A stretch of 64,000 nucleotides of DNA from Argyresthia goedartella (GCA_949825045.1 OX463814.1:37094383-37158382), one strand, 5' to 3'; shown: positions 10,409 to 21,425, numbered from the stretch's first letter. Made by a program: numbers and translations. Notes: generated from the sequence alone by a model not told the origin.

Positions 10409-11201
10409 TGTAACGTACTACCTCCTTGACCATATTGGCTACTGGCGGATTAGCCAGTTAAAAACTAAAACTATAAAAATTCGGAAATTCGGGTCTGGAA
10501 TCTCGTCTGGCAGCTGATTGTTTTTTTGAGGCAGACATTGTTTGAGCTCTGAAACGTGAGGTTGTATCTTCTGCATCAATAATTTTTAAGTCACGCCTTT
10601 GTTACGGCGATGGGCTAGTCCCTTTAGTACTGTAATGGAGCTGAATGTTTAGTTGCTGTAAAGTGCAGTAGTTTATATGAAACTTCCCTACTATCCCCAA
10701 TCCATGGGGTTCCACGCTGAGGAGTAATATCCTCCTGGCGCTAACGGAGCTCTGAATCGGTTCCACGCTGAGGAGTAATATCCTCCTGGCGCTAACGGAG
10801 CTCTGAATCGGTTCCACGCTGAGGAGTAATATCCTCCTGGCGCTAACGGAGCTCTGAATCGGTTCCACGCTGAGGAGTAATATCCTCCTGGCGCTAACGG
10901 AGCTCTGAATCGGTTCCACGCTGAGGAGTAATATCCTCCTGGCGCTAACGGAGCTCTGAATCGGTTCCACGCTGAGGAGTAATATCCTCCTGGCGCTACC
11001 GCATAATCACTTGTTGACGTCTGGAGAAGTGGACCAGTTGGATTGAGTCTACCAAGGAGCTGAAATCTACAAATTCCCGGCGAGTCCCTATCCAGCGTTT
11101 CAACTATATCACCAATATTCGACTCACGACCTTGTGATTAATAAATGTATCTTGAGCCTGCCAATAATCTCTTTTGGTCAGGTTAGAGTTTCACTGTTTC
11201 A
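10409..11201 (+). repeat. 3' LTR (six-unit minisatellite)
   Basis: Same ends as the 5' LTR, but 51 bp longer through one extra minisatellite unit. One substitution (GTTACGGCG here, GTTGCGGCG in the 5' LTR) puts a stop in the antisense frame, shortening it to 122 codons (10602-10970). Confidence 0.93.
10708..10997. repeat. 51-bp minisatellite in the 3' LTR, six units
   Basis: Units start at 10708, 10759, 10810, 10861, 10912 and 10963 (last partial). The sequence is the same as the 5' array. Confidence 0.97.
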
Positions 11202-12392
11202 TATCGCCAAGACATGATCCAAATGCTTAGATTACTTAACTCAAAAAATACCGGAGACCTGTGGGGTATATCAGTCAAAGTCATTAGTTCAGTATGTCTA
11301 GTTATATACTTAGCTTGTATATTCAATGAATGTGTTAACGATGATGCTTTCCCAGACCTCATGAAACACAGTAAACTTATACCTCTTTTCAAGTCGGGAG
11401 GCAATCCTTCAAATTTGACACCAGTATTTGATCAATCAGCAATGATAATAATATTAGAAAATATTATACACAATGAAATGCTCTCACGCTTCAACCGAAC
11501 AGAACAACTCCACGCCAAACAAAACGGTTTCGCTAGGGGTAAATCGATTACGGATGCAGGCTTATATCTCATATAACATTTTATACAATTATTTAAGTAT
11601 TAAAACTGTGTAAGATAATAGTAAACTACTCTAAGGCATCAGGTAAGCCTGTGAAGATAGATGTTTAGTGGATACTTAAATAAATAAAATAAAGATTTTC
11701 TCTGCACGATAGGCCGCACAGGATGCTATCGGCATTTTTTGCGATCTGTCAAACGAATTTGATTGTGTTGATCATGACACACTACTAATGAAATTAAGTA
11801 ATTACAAAATTTTCCAATTTCAGCGATAACTGTAATGTTGACCAAAGAAATAATCATTAATCACACACTAGTTGCGCCCCGGTTTAAACTCGCGAAAGTT
11901 AGCAATTATAATGTTATGGGAACCTCTGCCTCGGCAATGTCCCGGGGTGGTTTATTCGGGATATTATTACTTTTTGAGTTTTATTTTTATCGATTATTTG
12001 TTAATTTTAGTGAAATTTTATTTGAATTGATGAAAATTGTTTGGATCTAATGAAACTCTTCCCATTAAACAAAATATTAATTATCATAAATAATATGCTG
12101 TAGATTTTGAACATACCATTTAAGCAATTTAAAAACCATCTAAAAACGAATTTGTCTTAATCTCTCAAAAACCCGCGGGTAGTCGGGACTTGTCGCGATT
12201 TTGAACCTTATGCCATGGTAATAAAATTTAAAACCTATAACGGAAAAGTGGCGCCGGTGGTACTCGAGAGGTTAAAAACATAATTATAATTTTCAAGATT
12301 ACATAAATGACAAGACTATATTATTCTAACTCAACACAGAACTCGCTGTTAATATTTTTGTAATTATTTATTCCTGAATATTATTTATTTTT
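11202..12392 (+). pseudogene. J1 Jockey-like element, continued after the LTR insertion
   Basis: An open frame at 11214-11576 gives the start of the reverse transcriptase: NDDAFPDLMKHSKLIPLFKS, then ENIIHNEMLSRFNRTEQLHA and NGFARGKS. The 60.9-kb J1 copy has the same segments. At about 11715-11815, GIFCDLSNEFDCVDHDTLL is the palm motif holding the first catalytic aspartate. The YADD region is deleted. The sequence jumps to RFKLAKVSNY (about 11880-11908), joins a T-family tail, and ends with 3' UTR-like sequence (AACTCAACACAGAACTCGCT, about 12328). The copy is dead. Its host sequence defines the target site of the LTR element. Confidence 0.82.
11909..11980 (+). mobile_element. Second short T-family tail inside a J1 copy
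   Basis: NVMGTSASAMSRGGLFG is joined in frame to the J1 segment LAKVSNY. In the 5.5-kb J1 copy a T tail sits about 50 bp further downstream, so the two insertions are independent or the joint was re-arranged. Confidence 0.6.
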
Positions 12393-12880
12393 TAAATTTG
12401 GTAACATCGCGAGGAAAATTTCATAACTCCATTACTCAGGTGCTTACTTTTGGTGCCCTGCGTTAATTATTCATTAGAGAGGGACGCATTTTCTTAACTT
12501 TTTTTACTTGATACGATATCTTAAGCATCTTTACTCCAGCTATTTTCTTTAAAGGTCAATTTGATTAAATTTTATAGCCATTTATCTAAGTGGCGCCATC
12601 TGCTACTGGGCTAGCCCAGTAAGCAGGTAATTTTGCCCTGCTAAATGTTGCGTAGAAAATGTTTTATTTGTTTTGCTTAAGTATAGGCCGGTCATGAGAA
12701 ATGTAAGTTTTAAGTAAGGCCATCCCTGACCGTAGAAGTTCTGTAATCTCTATTGTGTAATCAACATATAGAAGTGAAAAATAAATTGATATAGTATTGA
12801 AACTTGTGTGACTTCTGAGTGTGGTCACCACACTCTTCACCACATTATTTAGTCGTACGGGAGCGGGGAGTTGTAATAGT
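12393..12880. other. No gene; small palindrome ACTGGGCTAGCCCAGT
   Basis: The perfect 16-bp palindrome is at about 12605-12620, after GCGCCATCTGCT. Nothing else was recognised. Confidence 0.55.
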
Positions 12881-13311
12881 AGTTTATGTGACTGCTACAT
12901 AATGGAGGGCATTAACACTCGAGAGTTTTAATGCCTAATTATGTACAGTTACATACACTAGTTTATCTACACACATATCATAAGCTCTCTTTGATGTGTT
13001 CAGGAACCGCATGTTTAACCGCCATTGTGGCTCTGCAGTTGTTTAGCTTGTTCTGTTGCACCAACTTCGGGCGTCGGCGTTCGAAATTTGAATGTCAGTA
13101 CCAACTTCACAGTCAAACTAGGGGCGGCACGAGGCGGGCGTCGGCGTTCGAAATTTGAATGTCATAATGTGTAGAAAAATTACATATTATGGTCATAATG
13201 TGTAATTTTTCAGATAAGAAATGAGTTTTTACCAAGTAGTTTAACATTATGCTGATCGTAACGTGCGGTTTTTGTACGCAGTAAAGAGGGTTTATGATTC
13301 GTGTGTAGATA
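12881..13311 (+). mobile_element. Composite inverted-repeat element D, copy 1
   Basis: Two adjacent palindromic modules. The first (about 12884-12956) has ends TTATGTGACTGCTACATAAT and the inverse of TATGTAACTGTACATAATTA. The second (about 12961-13311) has imperfect ends of about 50 bp beginning TTTATCTACACAC. Inside is a hairpin GAAAAATTACA...TGTAATTTTTC (13171-13212). Other copies lie at 35.2, 48.4 and 55.7 kb. Non-coding. Confidence 0.85.
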
Positions 13312-14064
13312 AAGTAATGACCTGTAAGCTAATGGATGACGTATTTTGCTGTGGAGTATTGGGGCGGCGCATCAGGAGGCCCAAACAGCGTTTTGCAAAT
13401 CTCAAGTCATGCAAAATAATGAGTACGAATGCTCTCGGTTTCCTCACTCGATTGTTGATCATCATGAGTGTTGGTATGTATTCTAGTGAACATTAGAACA
13501 TTACAACAAACATTAGTATGTACCTACTTACGTAATTTAATTACTTTTGCTCGATAGCCGCATTTGGATTAACATACCTGCCAATCTTGTTGTCAATTTA
13601 ATGGTTATAAAAATATTTAGTTAAGTTTAACTTATTAATCCTATTCTTCTGAAATTAAGCTGAAGATGAACTAAAATATTTTAGTATATAATGTAACATA
13701 TTCCATAAACAAAAATGGTGATAAACAAACAGCGTAGTTAAAATATATTGCGATATTTATGTTGAGGAGGAAAAACTACAAAAAGGTAATTAAAATGATA
13801 TTACTAGTTGACATTAATTTTAATCATTATTGTCATCCTCATTTTTATTCTCATTTGTTAGGAATTGCCGCGTTCATGTCAAATCACTTCGAACTACAGT
13901 ACAAATCTTTTTCGTATACTATAATCTTACCGAAAACTGAGGAAAGTGACAATAGTTCCTGGCACAAAAGTTCATTGCAGATGGTGCCAGTGAAGTTGAA
14001 GGCTGTCTATCTGTCAATTCTATTTAGTTCCTATTATATGGCGTGCTGACCTTATGTCGCGAAT
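13312..14064. other. No recognisable feature
   Basis: Two chance-length ORFs (77 and 96 codons) without motifs. AT-rich. Confidence 0.5.
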
Positions 14065-14280
14065 GTACAATCGAACCAACTGAATCATGACCCATTTGCC
14101 TGATAATTCGTTTGAAACTTTCAAACTTGTAAGATCTATGTAAATGTCAGTGTCTAATCAAATGATAACAAGTTCGTTACCAAGGAAATAAACCTTCAAG
14201 CGAATTTCGACCTACTTGCATTTAAGGGGTTTAGCATAATAAGCTTATGGTGGGTCATGATTCAGATGGTTCGATGGTAC
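14065..14280. mobile_element. MITE with 30-bp terminal inverted repeats
   Basis: Left end GTACAATCGAACCAACTGAA and right end, inverted, GTACCATCGAACCATCTGAA, continuing TCATGACCCA on both sides. The interior is non-coding. Superfamily unassigned. Confidence 0.75.
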
Positions 14281-14549
14281 ATGAAAGATCACGTGACATG
14301 TTTTTGTACCTAAACTCAGATGAATGAATACATGACTTAGGTAAGACTCGAGAAACACCGGACCGAACACAGACTATTACTGTTCTCAAACTAATGGTGA
14401 CGGAACCCTTTTGGAAAGCGAAATACTTGACGTAACCCTATAATAAAACAAAAATGTCTTTATGTGCATTCTTTATTAATTATTAATAGTAGTAAGAGTA
14501 TAATGTAACAGATTTACTTATTTAAAAAAATATAATGGCAGGTATGAAA

Positions 14550-16280
14550 CTGTTTTTCATTTTTAATCAAGGTTTGATAGAAGAGAGTTGAAGTCTCATA
14601 TCAGGTTCGGCGGTATCAGTCTATTGCGGTATTTTCTTTTTGTAGCTGCTTAGGTTGAAAATCCGGTTTCGCACAAGTATGTTTTTGGGAACGGGAGAAG
14701 AACATTCAGATACCTTTTTGGCAAGAATTGGATATTTATCACGGATGCTGCACCAAAAATCGTTGAGAGGTGTCGTTTTGAACAGTGACTCAATACTTGT
14801 GTCCGATGCCATTTCTAAAAAAGATTCATATATCTCGTTTGACATACTGTCGGGCTTTTGCAAGTTGGGTAAAAAGGATTATGAATTCATGTATTCATCT
14901 TCATTTTTGTATGCTGTACTTCGGGAAAATACGACTCAAAAGATGCGCGCATCGCAGTGAGATATTGGACCAATTCTACAATTACATGATCTTGAAACAT
15001 TACTGCTTCGTTATCGGTAGCAAACTCACTGAATGACGAAAAGCTTTCGATTTCTCTCTTACCAACGCAAATAATACAAAAATATAATTTTCTTTTCAAG
15101 CCAATTATTTTGTTACAGACCTGGAACACTGTCTGTTTACCTTGTAATTATCCGCCTTAAAAAACAGTCGGAATAACCAAGTTTTATCATACCATCGGTT
15201 TTTTAAATTAAAAGTAATATCTGAAAAAAACCATTTGTAACTCGGCTCTAAGTTCAAGGAAATAATCATCGCACTTCTGTATGGAGCAGCAGAGTTTTAT
15301 GTTTGCTGCCATAATCTTCACACAATATTGAGAACAACCGTGATTGTAGTGGTATTGATTTTATATAGTTAATTATTTTTACCGCTTCATCCATAACTAA
15401 TTTTAGATTTGGCGGAATTTGCTTCATCGCAAGTGTTTTTCTATGCAGGATACATGGCTGGAACTACAATAAGGCGCTTTATTTTTTATTCGTGACACTG
15501 CTCCTGCTATTTCACCTGTCATGGCCTTGGCCCCATCTGTAATTAAAGTTTTCTTCAAAAAAGAAATTATTTCACTAAAAATTTCTTCTCCGGTAGTGTT
15601 TGTGGCCAGCGGTGAACACATAAGCATGTCTTATTCTAAATAACTTCATATGGATATCTCACGATAACCAACAAGATAGCTAGACCAGCGACATGAGTCG
15701 ACTCATTCATTTGCAAGACGAATCGTGTTTTTTGTAGGCGTGTAACTAGTTCTTGTTTGACGTAGCTTGCCAGATCATAAATTCGCCGTGAAACCGTATC
15801 GTTTGATAGCGGCACAGTAGAAAGATGCTTTGCAGATTTATGATCGGGCATACATTTTGTTATGTCTAACACACATGGTTTTATTAAATTCTCAGCGATA
15901 GCACTGTGGCGATAGTGTGCGCTTCATCTGCTTGTGCAATGCGATAGCTAACTAAATACGATGCCTCCATGGACTTTTCATTGACAGTTTGGGTTGAATG
16001 CTTCATAGTTTTTTGACTTTCCAATAGATGTTCTTTTTACGTCCAAAAAATTTTACATTCTTGTCTTTAAACTCGGGGTGTACTGTTCTAAATGTCGGCG
16101 CAACTTGTCAGGTACCATGGAACTTTTACTACAGAACATGCAGAGAGGTGAGCCGTTGGAATCAACAAATCCAAAACTGTTATATGATTCATCATACTTC
16201 CTTTTTTTCGCCTTTGAAACTGTGGAGCTTGATGTCCCGGGAGCAGCCGGTCGCGAACTCTTCATTCCTAGGAACTGAAA
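14550..16280 (-). pseudogene. hAT transposase remnant (ZBED5/SCAND3-like)
   Basis: Read on the minus strand, pieces of one transposase appear in order. From about 16265 comes a BED-like zinc finger (KYDESYNSFGFVDSNGSPLC then MFCSKSSMVPDKLRRHLE, pattern C-x2-C-x10-H). At about 16000 is MKHSTQTVNEKSMEASYLVS, then a segment with LDITKCMPDHKSAK (15.87 kb). At 15.55 kb is LITDGAKAMTGEIAGAVSRI, which holds a conserved acidic box of the catalytic core. At about 14.9 kb is SFESYFPEVQH. The C-terminal dimerisation region ends it: FWCSIRDKYPILAKKVSE and LQLSSIKP. Frameshifts and stops between pieces show it is dead. Family members are mobile-element transposases or domesticated copies. I see no terminal repeats. 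Confidence 0.88.
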
Positions 16281-16435
16281 AACCTCGAGAAACCAAAACC
16301 CTACTTTGCAAACATATTGGGGTGCATACGGCGTCTACTTCTATGTATTGTCTGTGGGGCTGAATGAATAACGAAAAGTATATATATGTAAGTAAATACT
16401 CGTTTATTTTGTTATATTGTTGTAGGTACACATAG

Positions 16436-16572
16436 GCCCTTCCCCTGCTCAGCAAATAACCTTTCCCATCTTAACCTGGTTTGCTGGAAGAGATCTCTTT
16501 TTAGAGATAAGCTCGCCCTTGTACACTATTTTTATGTAACTTTATTGTAGATGATTTGTGAGCAATAGATAA
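16436..16572 (+). mobile_element. 3' end of a J3-type Jockey element
   Basis: Shares GATCTCTTTTTAGAGATAAG and CTCGCC with the J3 3' UTR at 25.92 kb and the copy at 61.6 kb. 5'-truncated, non-coding. Confidence 0.75.
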
Positions 16573-17396
16573 ATTATGAAAATATTATGAAAGCATCACA
16601 AATGCTTAATTTTTGAGGTTCTATCATGTCAATATCGATCATTTTCCTTTGAATACTATAAGTAAAAAGTTATATCATCTTTGTCTATGCGGCCCACTGT
16701 GTATGTACTTTAGCGAATTCTCTGGGTCGTGATCTAACCTGATGGAATTAAAAATAAAAAAAATAAAAATTTATTTATTTACCAGAAAGTTATGTAACAG
16801 TCTAATATTATGCTTATGACCCACACACTAGGTATAACCTGTATCGTGGAGGTCTATAATGAAATTTCAATGTTGTGTTCTCCTGAGTTTGGGATAGCAA
16901 CAGCAATAAAATAAAAAGTAAATATAATTAGGGAACTCTTACATACCAAGGTGACCAAACCCTCCCAGACCACTGAAATAGTAATATAAAATATACTATA
17001 CACATAAACAATATATATCTATATATAATTAGGGATAAGGATAGATAAATAAGTAAATAAGCAATTCTGAATTTGTTTTAGAAAGAGAAGTTTTAATGAA
17101 TGGAGTGGAATGGGTCCGTACCCACATAGTGTACATCCGAATATAGTTGTGGCCGCCGGAAACACTAAGCTCCGATGTCGATGTCGGGGTGGCGAGTTTT
17201 GGGAGTACCTATACAAGGCTAGATAAACACAGGTTGGATTGGGACTGCTCACGTATAGATTCAAACTGTAATAGGACATCGAGTTCTTGGGAAATATACA
17301 TGATTATTGTACACTTATCGTGCATATATTCCAATACTTACGCTAACATTGTGTATGAAAATATACTGCACTAGATACCATTGCGGACTAATTGTG
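16573..17396. other. No recognisable gene
   Basis: AT-rich, with an A-rich stretch at 16750-16780. No repeat family assigned. Confidence 0.5.
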
Positions 17397-17530
17397 AACT
17401 GGTTTAAACTTGAATTACAAAGGAAATACCAGGGCAAACACTGCGGTATTTTAGGTGAAGACTAGAGGGGGCGAGTGCAGCGAAGCCCCCGAATAGTCTT
17501 CGTGTTAGGTTGACATGTAAGAACATAAGA
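17397..17530 (+). repeat. Copy of the MITE hairpin core, no terminal repeats seen
   Basis: Contains ACACTGCGGTATTTTAGGTG and a hairpin of GAAGACTAGAGGGGGC with GCCCCCGAATAGTCTTC, then GTGTTAGGTTGACATGTAAG. The left part (GGTTTAAACTTGAATTACAA) matches the MITE-A interior at 50.45 kb. Confidence 0.85.
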
Positions 17531-18667
17531 CATTTTTTAATTTATGTTTTCCTATATTTATATCACAATAATTTTTTATAATCTGACTGTATACTTTTCA
17601 AATACTATTACATATTTACGTCCTAAAACTATACAGTGTCAGTACGTGTTGGTTCTAGCCTTGTAGAGTACAAAACAATTGCCTTCATTGTTATTAGAAA
17701 GTATACGCGACCAGTACGGGCAAATCGTGTATACTTTTTGACTTTTTTTGGTAATAAATTTGAAAGTATATAGTGCAACATGGGTACTGACTTTGTATAC
17801 TTTCAAAAGACGCGTCTAGTAAGTAAGTTCTATATAAGTAAGATGCTATTTTGTGGCTTAACCAAGATGTTAAAAAGTTAAACCAATTGTTATTTGAAGC
17901 CTGAACTGCGATTGATCAATTGTTTGGGGGACGACGCTTGATAATAGCTGCGTGACCGGCGCACACGCCGATTTGACCTCTATTCTATAGTACTGGGACT
18001 GGACCACATGAGAGTTAAATACAATAAATTAAAATAATTTAAATACAATACACTCGACGTTCTAACGGGGTGATGGAAAACATCGTGAAGCTGCGGTGAC
18101 GGGCTAACTAACCCCCTATTACGTAAAGTGGAAAATAATTACCATCTAAATGTGGGTACATATGTACAACTGTCCTTACCTCTACCACCCTTCGTGGCAA
18201 AAGCACTGTGTCATTTATTTATTTATTTATATTTCCATTTATTCCATATATGAAGAAACCATGATACTTATCTAATTCAACGTTTTGACTCAATGTTTTT
18301 ATCTCGAGAGTTTCTCAGTGAACTACACCCCAGCACCGGATTCACCACAATCTTCTTGGCATATAACTAACTGAACGTATTCTCCATTTTGGAAAGCCAG
18401 CCAGGTGCTAACACACCTGGAAGGATGCACCAACCTGAATTCGGCACAGTCTTCCGAGGTCCTTGAACTTCATTGTTTTTGGTCGGAAACTGTTAAGAGC
18501 GCATCGAACTCGCTACTGAGGGTTCCGTAATACGACGTAAACACATAGAGCCAACCCTTTTCTCATACGGGACGGCAAAGGCACAATTCCGGCCACGTTA
18601 ATTATTCAATACTCTATTTATTTCGTACTTCGAACTCTTGAATATTTGCGGTACTTATCTATTATTT
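17531..18667. other. No gene; possible small inverted repeat
   Basis: GAAAGTATACGCGACCAGTA at 17697 has a partial inverse at about 17785-17808 (GTACTGACTTTGTATACTTT). It could be a small MITE. The rest is unassigned. Confidence 0.45.
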
Positions 18668-18810
18668 TTACCCGACTGCACACGAAGGAGGGTAATGTTA
18701 TTCGAGGGTATGTTTGTGGATATAAATGACTATTTGGTTAGCACGCGCTACAGCCAAAACGGCTTGACGGATTTTAATAAATGAGGTGTCGGTCGTTGGA
18801 TTCGTGTCAG
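18668..18810 (+). repeat. Dispersed repeat E
   Basis: Starts TTTTTACCCGACTGCACACG, then AGGGTAATGTTATTCGAG and TTGACGGATTTTAATA. The same start is at 26.94 kb. It is a common non-coding repeat type in Lepidoptera. Confidence 0.65.
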
Positions 18811-19058
18811 TGACTTGTACGAGTTCTACAACCGTTGTTTTCATTGTAATTCTGTGTAAAAAGTTATAATTTTTATTAAATGTGTGGCCAGTTAAGATTC
18901 TTTGTAAAGCAAGTATTCTTAAGTAATCAGAGTACTTATCTGTTTTATTTTTTTTCCAATTATGTTTATTTAATCGTTATATAAACACATCCACACAAGT
19001 TTCGTCAATTGAAATTAAAGCAATTAAAATATAACAAAACATACAAAGAAACAATTAC

Positions 19059-19765
19059 CCGAATAAACCACCCCAGGACATTGCCGAGGCTAAGGTTCCC
19101 ATGATGCTGTCAGCATATCCACGCTGCACAGCCAAGGAGATCCTTTGCATCAGAAATGCCCCAGGCGGTAGTCAAAACCTCTATCCCTTAGGCGGCGCCT
19201 CAAATCCTTCAAAAAGATTTTACTTTGTGTCCCCCAAACCCCAGTAGTCTCGAGTGCAAGTGGCACAAAGATGTAGTTGCCCATGAGTGTGGCATATTAA
19301 AGGGTCTTCTGTCTTGCGACATACTCGGCAGCTGCACCAGCGCGGGCTGCCGTCGACCTAACATGGGAGGCTGCAAAGATGCAGACGCAAGTCGCATCCC
19401 AAAGCAGGGAACGTCCTCTCTCCCAAAGTATCAGGGTCAAGCCATCCGGGCGCTTCCCATCCAACCGGCACACACCTGGTGGCTCCAAAACACTAGGAAC
19501 GTTGGCCGATACCAACGCCCTACGAACGATGTCATTTATTGCGTGGTGTCAGCCCTCCTGGTACAGTGTAGACCATGGCGATCCAACTCATCAACCCATG
19601 CCCCACAACCGCTTTGATGCGGCTGGCAGATAGTGCAACCCAAACGTAAAGCGACTGCCACGCGCAAAGTGTCGTCGTCCAAGATAGTTCCTAACTGGGG
19701 AGAAGGCATTGCGTGTAGCCACAACCCCAAGTCCGACTGACAAACGGCCAATTTCGGCCCTTCTT
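19059..19765 (-). pseudogene. T-family non-LTR element: zinc finger, nuclease-like domain and tail
   Basis: On the minus strand, from 19735 down: TLRVAVALRLGCTICQPH and GCGAWVDELDRHGLHC give a zinc finger of pattern C-x2-C-x6-C-x9-H-x3-C. After a frameshift come [20 protein letters not shown] and [18 protein letters not shown]. Next are YVARQKTL, a stop, YATLMGNYIFVPLALETTG and KIFLKDLRRRLRD. After another frameshift, MQRISLAVQRGYADSIMGT ends at WGGLFG. The RPD, WDAT and K-x2-KY-like order resembles the PD-(D/E)XK restriction-like endonuclease of RLE-class non-LTR elements. That is my inference. The reverse transcriptase is absent and the copy is dead. Confidence 0.78.
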
Positions 19766-20680
19766 TGAAGGAGACGCTTCCTAGATCCCGAAAAAATATA
19801 TATAATGAATACATCCTTTTCCTAAAATCTGTTTTTTGAAAATATTTCATATATCAATGGGCCATATGAAAAAAAAAGATATTTTTGACTTGGAATCTAA
19901 AAATAATATTGATATGGTTCTTGCGTCAAAAAAAGGTATTCAAAATACCTTGAAATTAAGAAATGATCTGTGGTTTTTGAAAAAGAATAAAAAACATTAT
20001 CACATGAACATGAATTTTATTTTGATATGGTTTCATCTAAAATTTAGCATATTCCACTAACCTTTTCCTTTTTGTCCGTAAATTCCCTTTCCAGTGTAAG
20101 CAAACTTGTTGGCCCTTTGACGCCGGAACGGGATTATCTGTCAGTTTATCTGGGGATTGGGGATTGAATTTGTATTGAATTTTTTCAAAGAAATCTTTGG
20201 TTACGGAATCCTAAAAATGACTATCAGATGTTTGAGATATAAGTCGTCATCCAAGTCCAACATCGAAAGGTATTTTTTACAAATGAATACGTTCGCATGT
20301 CTTCGCCTTTACTCGGGTAATCTCTACCCCTATTGGCATAAGTGCTATAATGGTTCAACTTGGGATACTCCTTATTTTGCGAATCACTTATTATAAACCA
20401 GTCTGTGTTTTTTGCGAGTTAGTAAAACACAGCCTGCTTGGGGACTTTCCGTGTAACGCTTGGTGTTTGATGAGTCACTTTTGTGATCCTGTGGCTTGGC
20501 AAACTATTTTTGGTAACTGATAGTTGTGGGCATATTTTTATGGGCTATTCATATACAACTGAAAGTATGGCTACAACTCGTCATTATTAAAACAGTGTTG
20601 TCAGACAGTATTTATTTGCTTTAATGAATTAACGCTGGAGACGATTTGGCTCGGCAACTGATTTAAAGTCCAAGATGATG
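19766..20680. other. No recognisable feature
   Basis: Short ORFs (74-79 codons) lack motifs. Nothing assigned. Confidence 0.5.
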
Positions 20681-20981
20681 TAAAAAATCGGTCAAGTGTG
20701 AGTCGGTTCCTACACGAAGGATTCCGTACGAATGTACAAGAAAAATCACAAAAATACATGTCTCTTGTGTCCCCATGCAGTCCTTTAACTTTATAAGATG
20801 CATCTGTTGCCGCTACTGCAAAATTGTATTTTTCTATAGTGACAATAGAAGTACACATTCTGGGAAAATTTTCATTCTCTGCATATTAAGGTTCAACACA
20901 ATCCGCTGCGCCCCGGACAGATGGACGGACAGCAGGGGTTAGATCCATTTTGGCACCATTCGGGTACGGAGCCCTAAAAAA
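20681..20981 (-). repeat. Family R dispersed repeat, diverged copy
   Basis: Begins AAAAATCGGTCAAGTGTGAG, has GGATTCCGTACG, and ends CGGGTACGGAGCCCTAAAAA. These are diverged forms of the two ends seen in the clean copies at 46, 58 and 62 kb. Confidence 0.75.
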
Positions 20982-21400
20982 GTTATCCTATCCAGTACCA
21001 TATCCCTCATAAGTCCTTGTCTCCAAGTTTATTGTTGATGATTTTGTGATCATGTGGTATCAGCGAGCAAGCGATAGACCTTCCTTCAGAGGTTTATTTA
21101 TGACCGGATTCGTCGTACCAGTACATATAAGCCTTAAGGCACTCAAGCCAGAAGCATTCTAAAAGCTCCTATATAATGGTAAATCAAAAGCCTTCACCAA
21201 CCACCAGCATACTTGGATCTCCCTCGCCCCCCTTCTTCTGTTAGCCACCTGGCGTTGAAACAGAAGTGAAAGACGTCTTCGGGGGCCAAGCCACTGGTTC
21301 TGCCCAAGGTCCTGCGCATAGGCATTTCGCAAAGCAGTGCTGTTGAGTGACTGCCAGTGCTTACCCAACCGCCATGGCTGCCGCGCGCTAAATGCAACTG
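20982..21400. other. No recognised feature
   Basis: A 99-codon minus-strand ORF (21194-21493) covers part of this and of the putative promoter. No motif found. Confidence 0.45.
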
Positions 21401-21425
21401 ACAGATAATAAAAACGCGCGAAAAT

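Larger units (their letters stand above)
8397..11201 (+). mobile_element. Young non-autonomous LTR retrotransposon
   Basis: Two direct repeats, 8397-9138 (742 bp) and 10409-11201 (793 bp), both start TGTAAC and end TTTCA. They are flanked by a 4-bp target duplication TATC (8393-8396, 11202-11205). The internal part is only about 1.27 kb and has no gag, protease, RT or integrase ORF, so the element must rely on proteins from elsewhere. A primer-binding-site candidate TGGCGCCCGG starts at 9140, one base after the 5' LTR. The 3' LTR is preceded by a weak purine run (AAGACGGG). Outside the minisatellite the LTRs differ by one base that I can see, so the insertion is recent. It split a J1 copy. 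The 60.8-kb J1 copy shows the uninterrupted site (TATATCATCAGGACATGG). Confidence 0.93.

Noticed and set aside
19225..19617. 130-codon plus-strand ORF over the T-family fragment
   Set aside because: Shadow of the minus-strand coding sequence, which carries the recognisable motifs.
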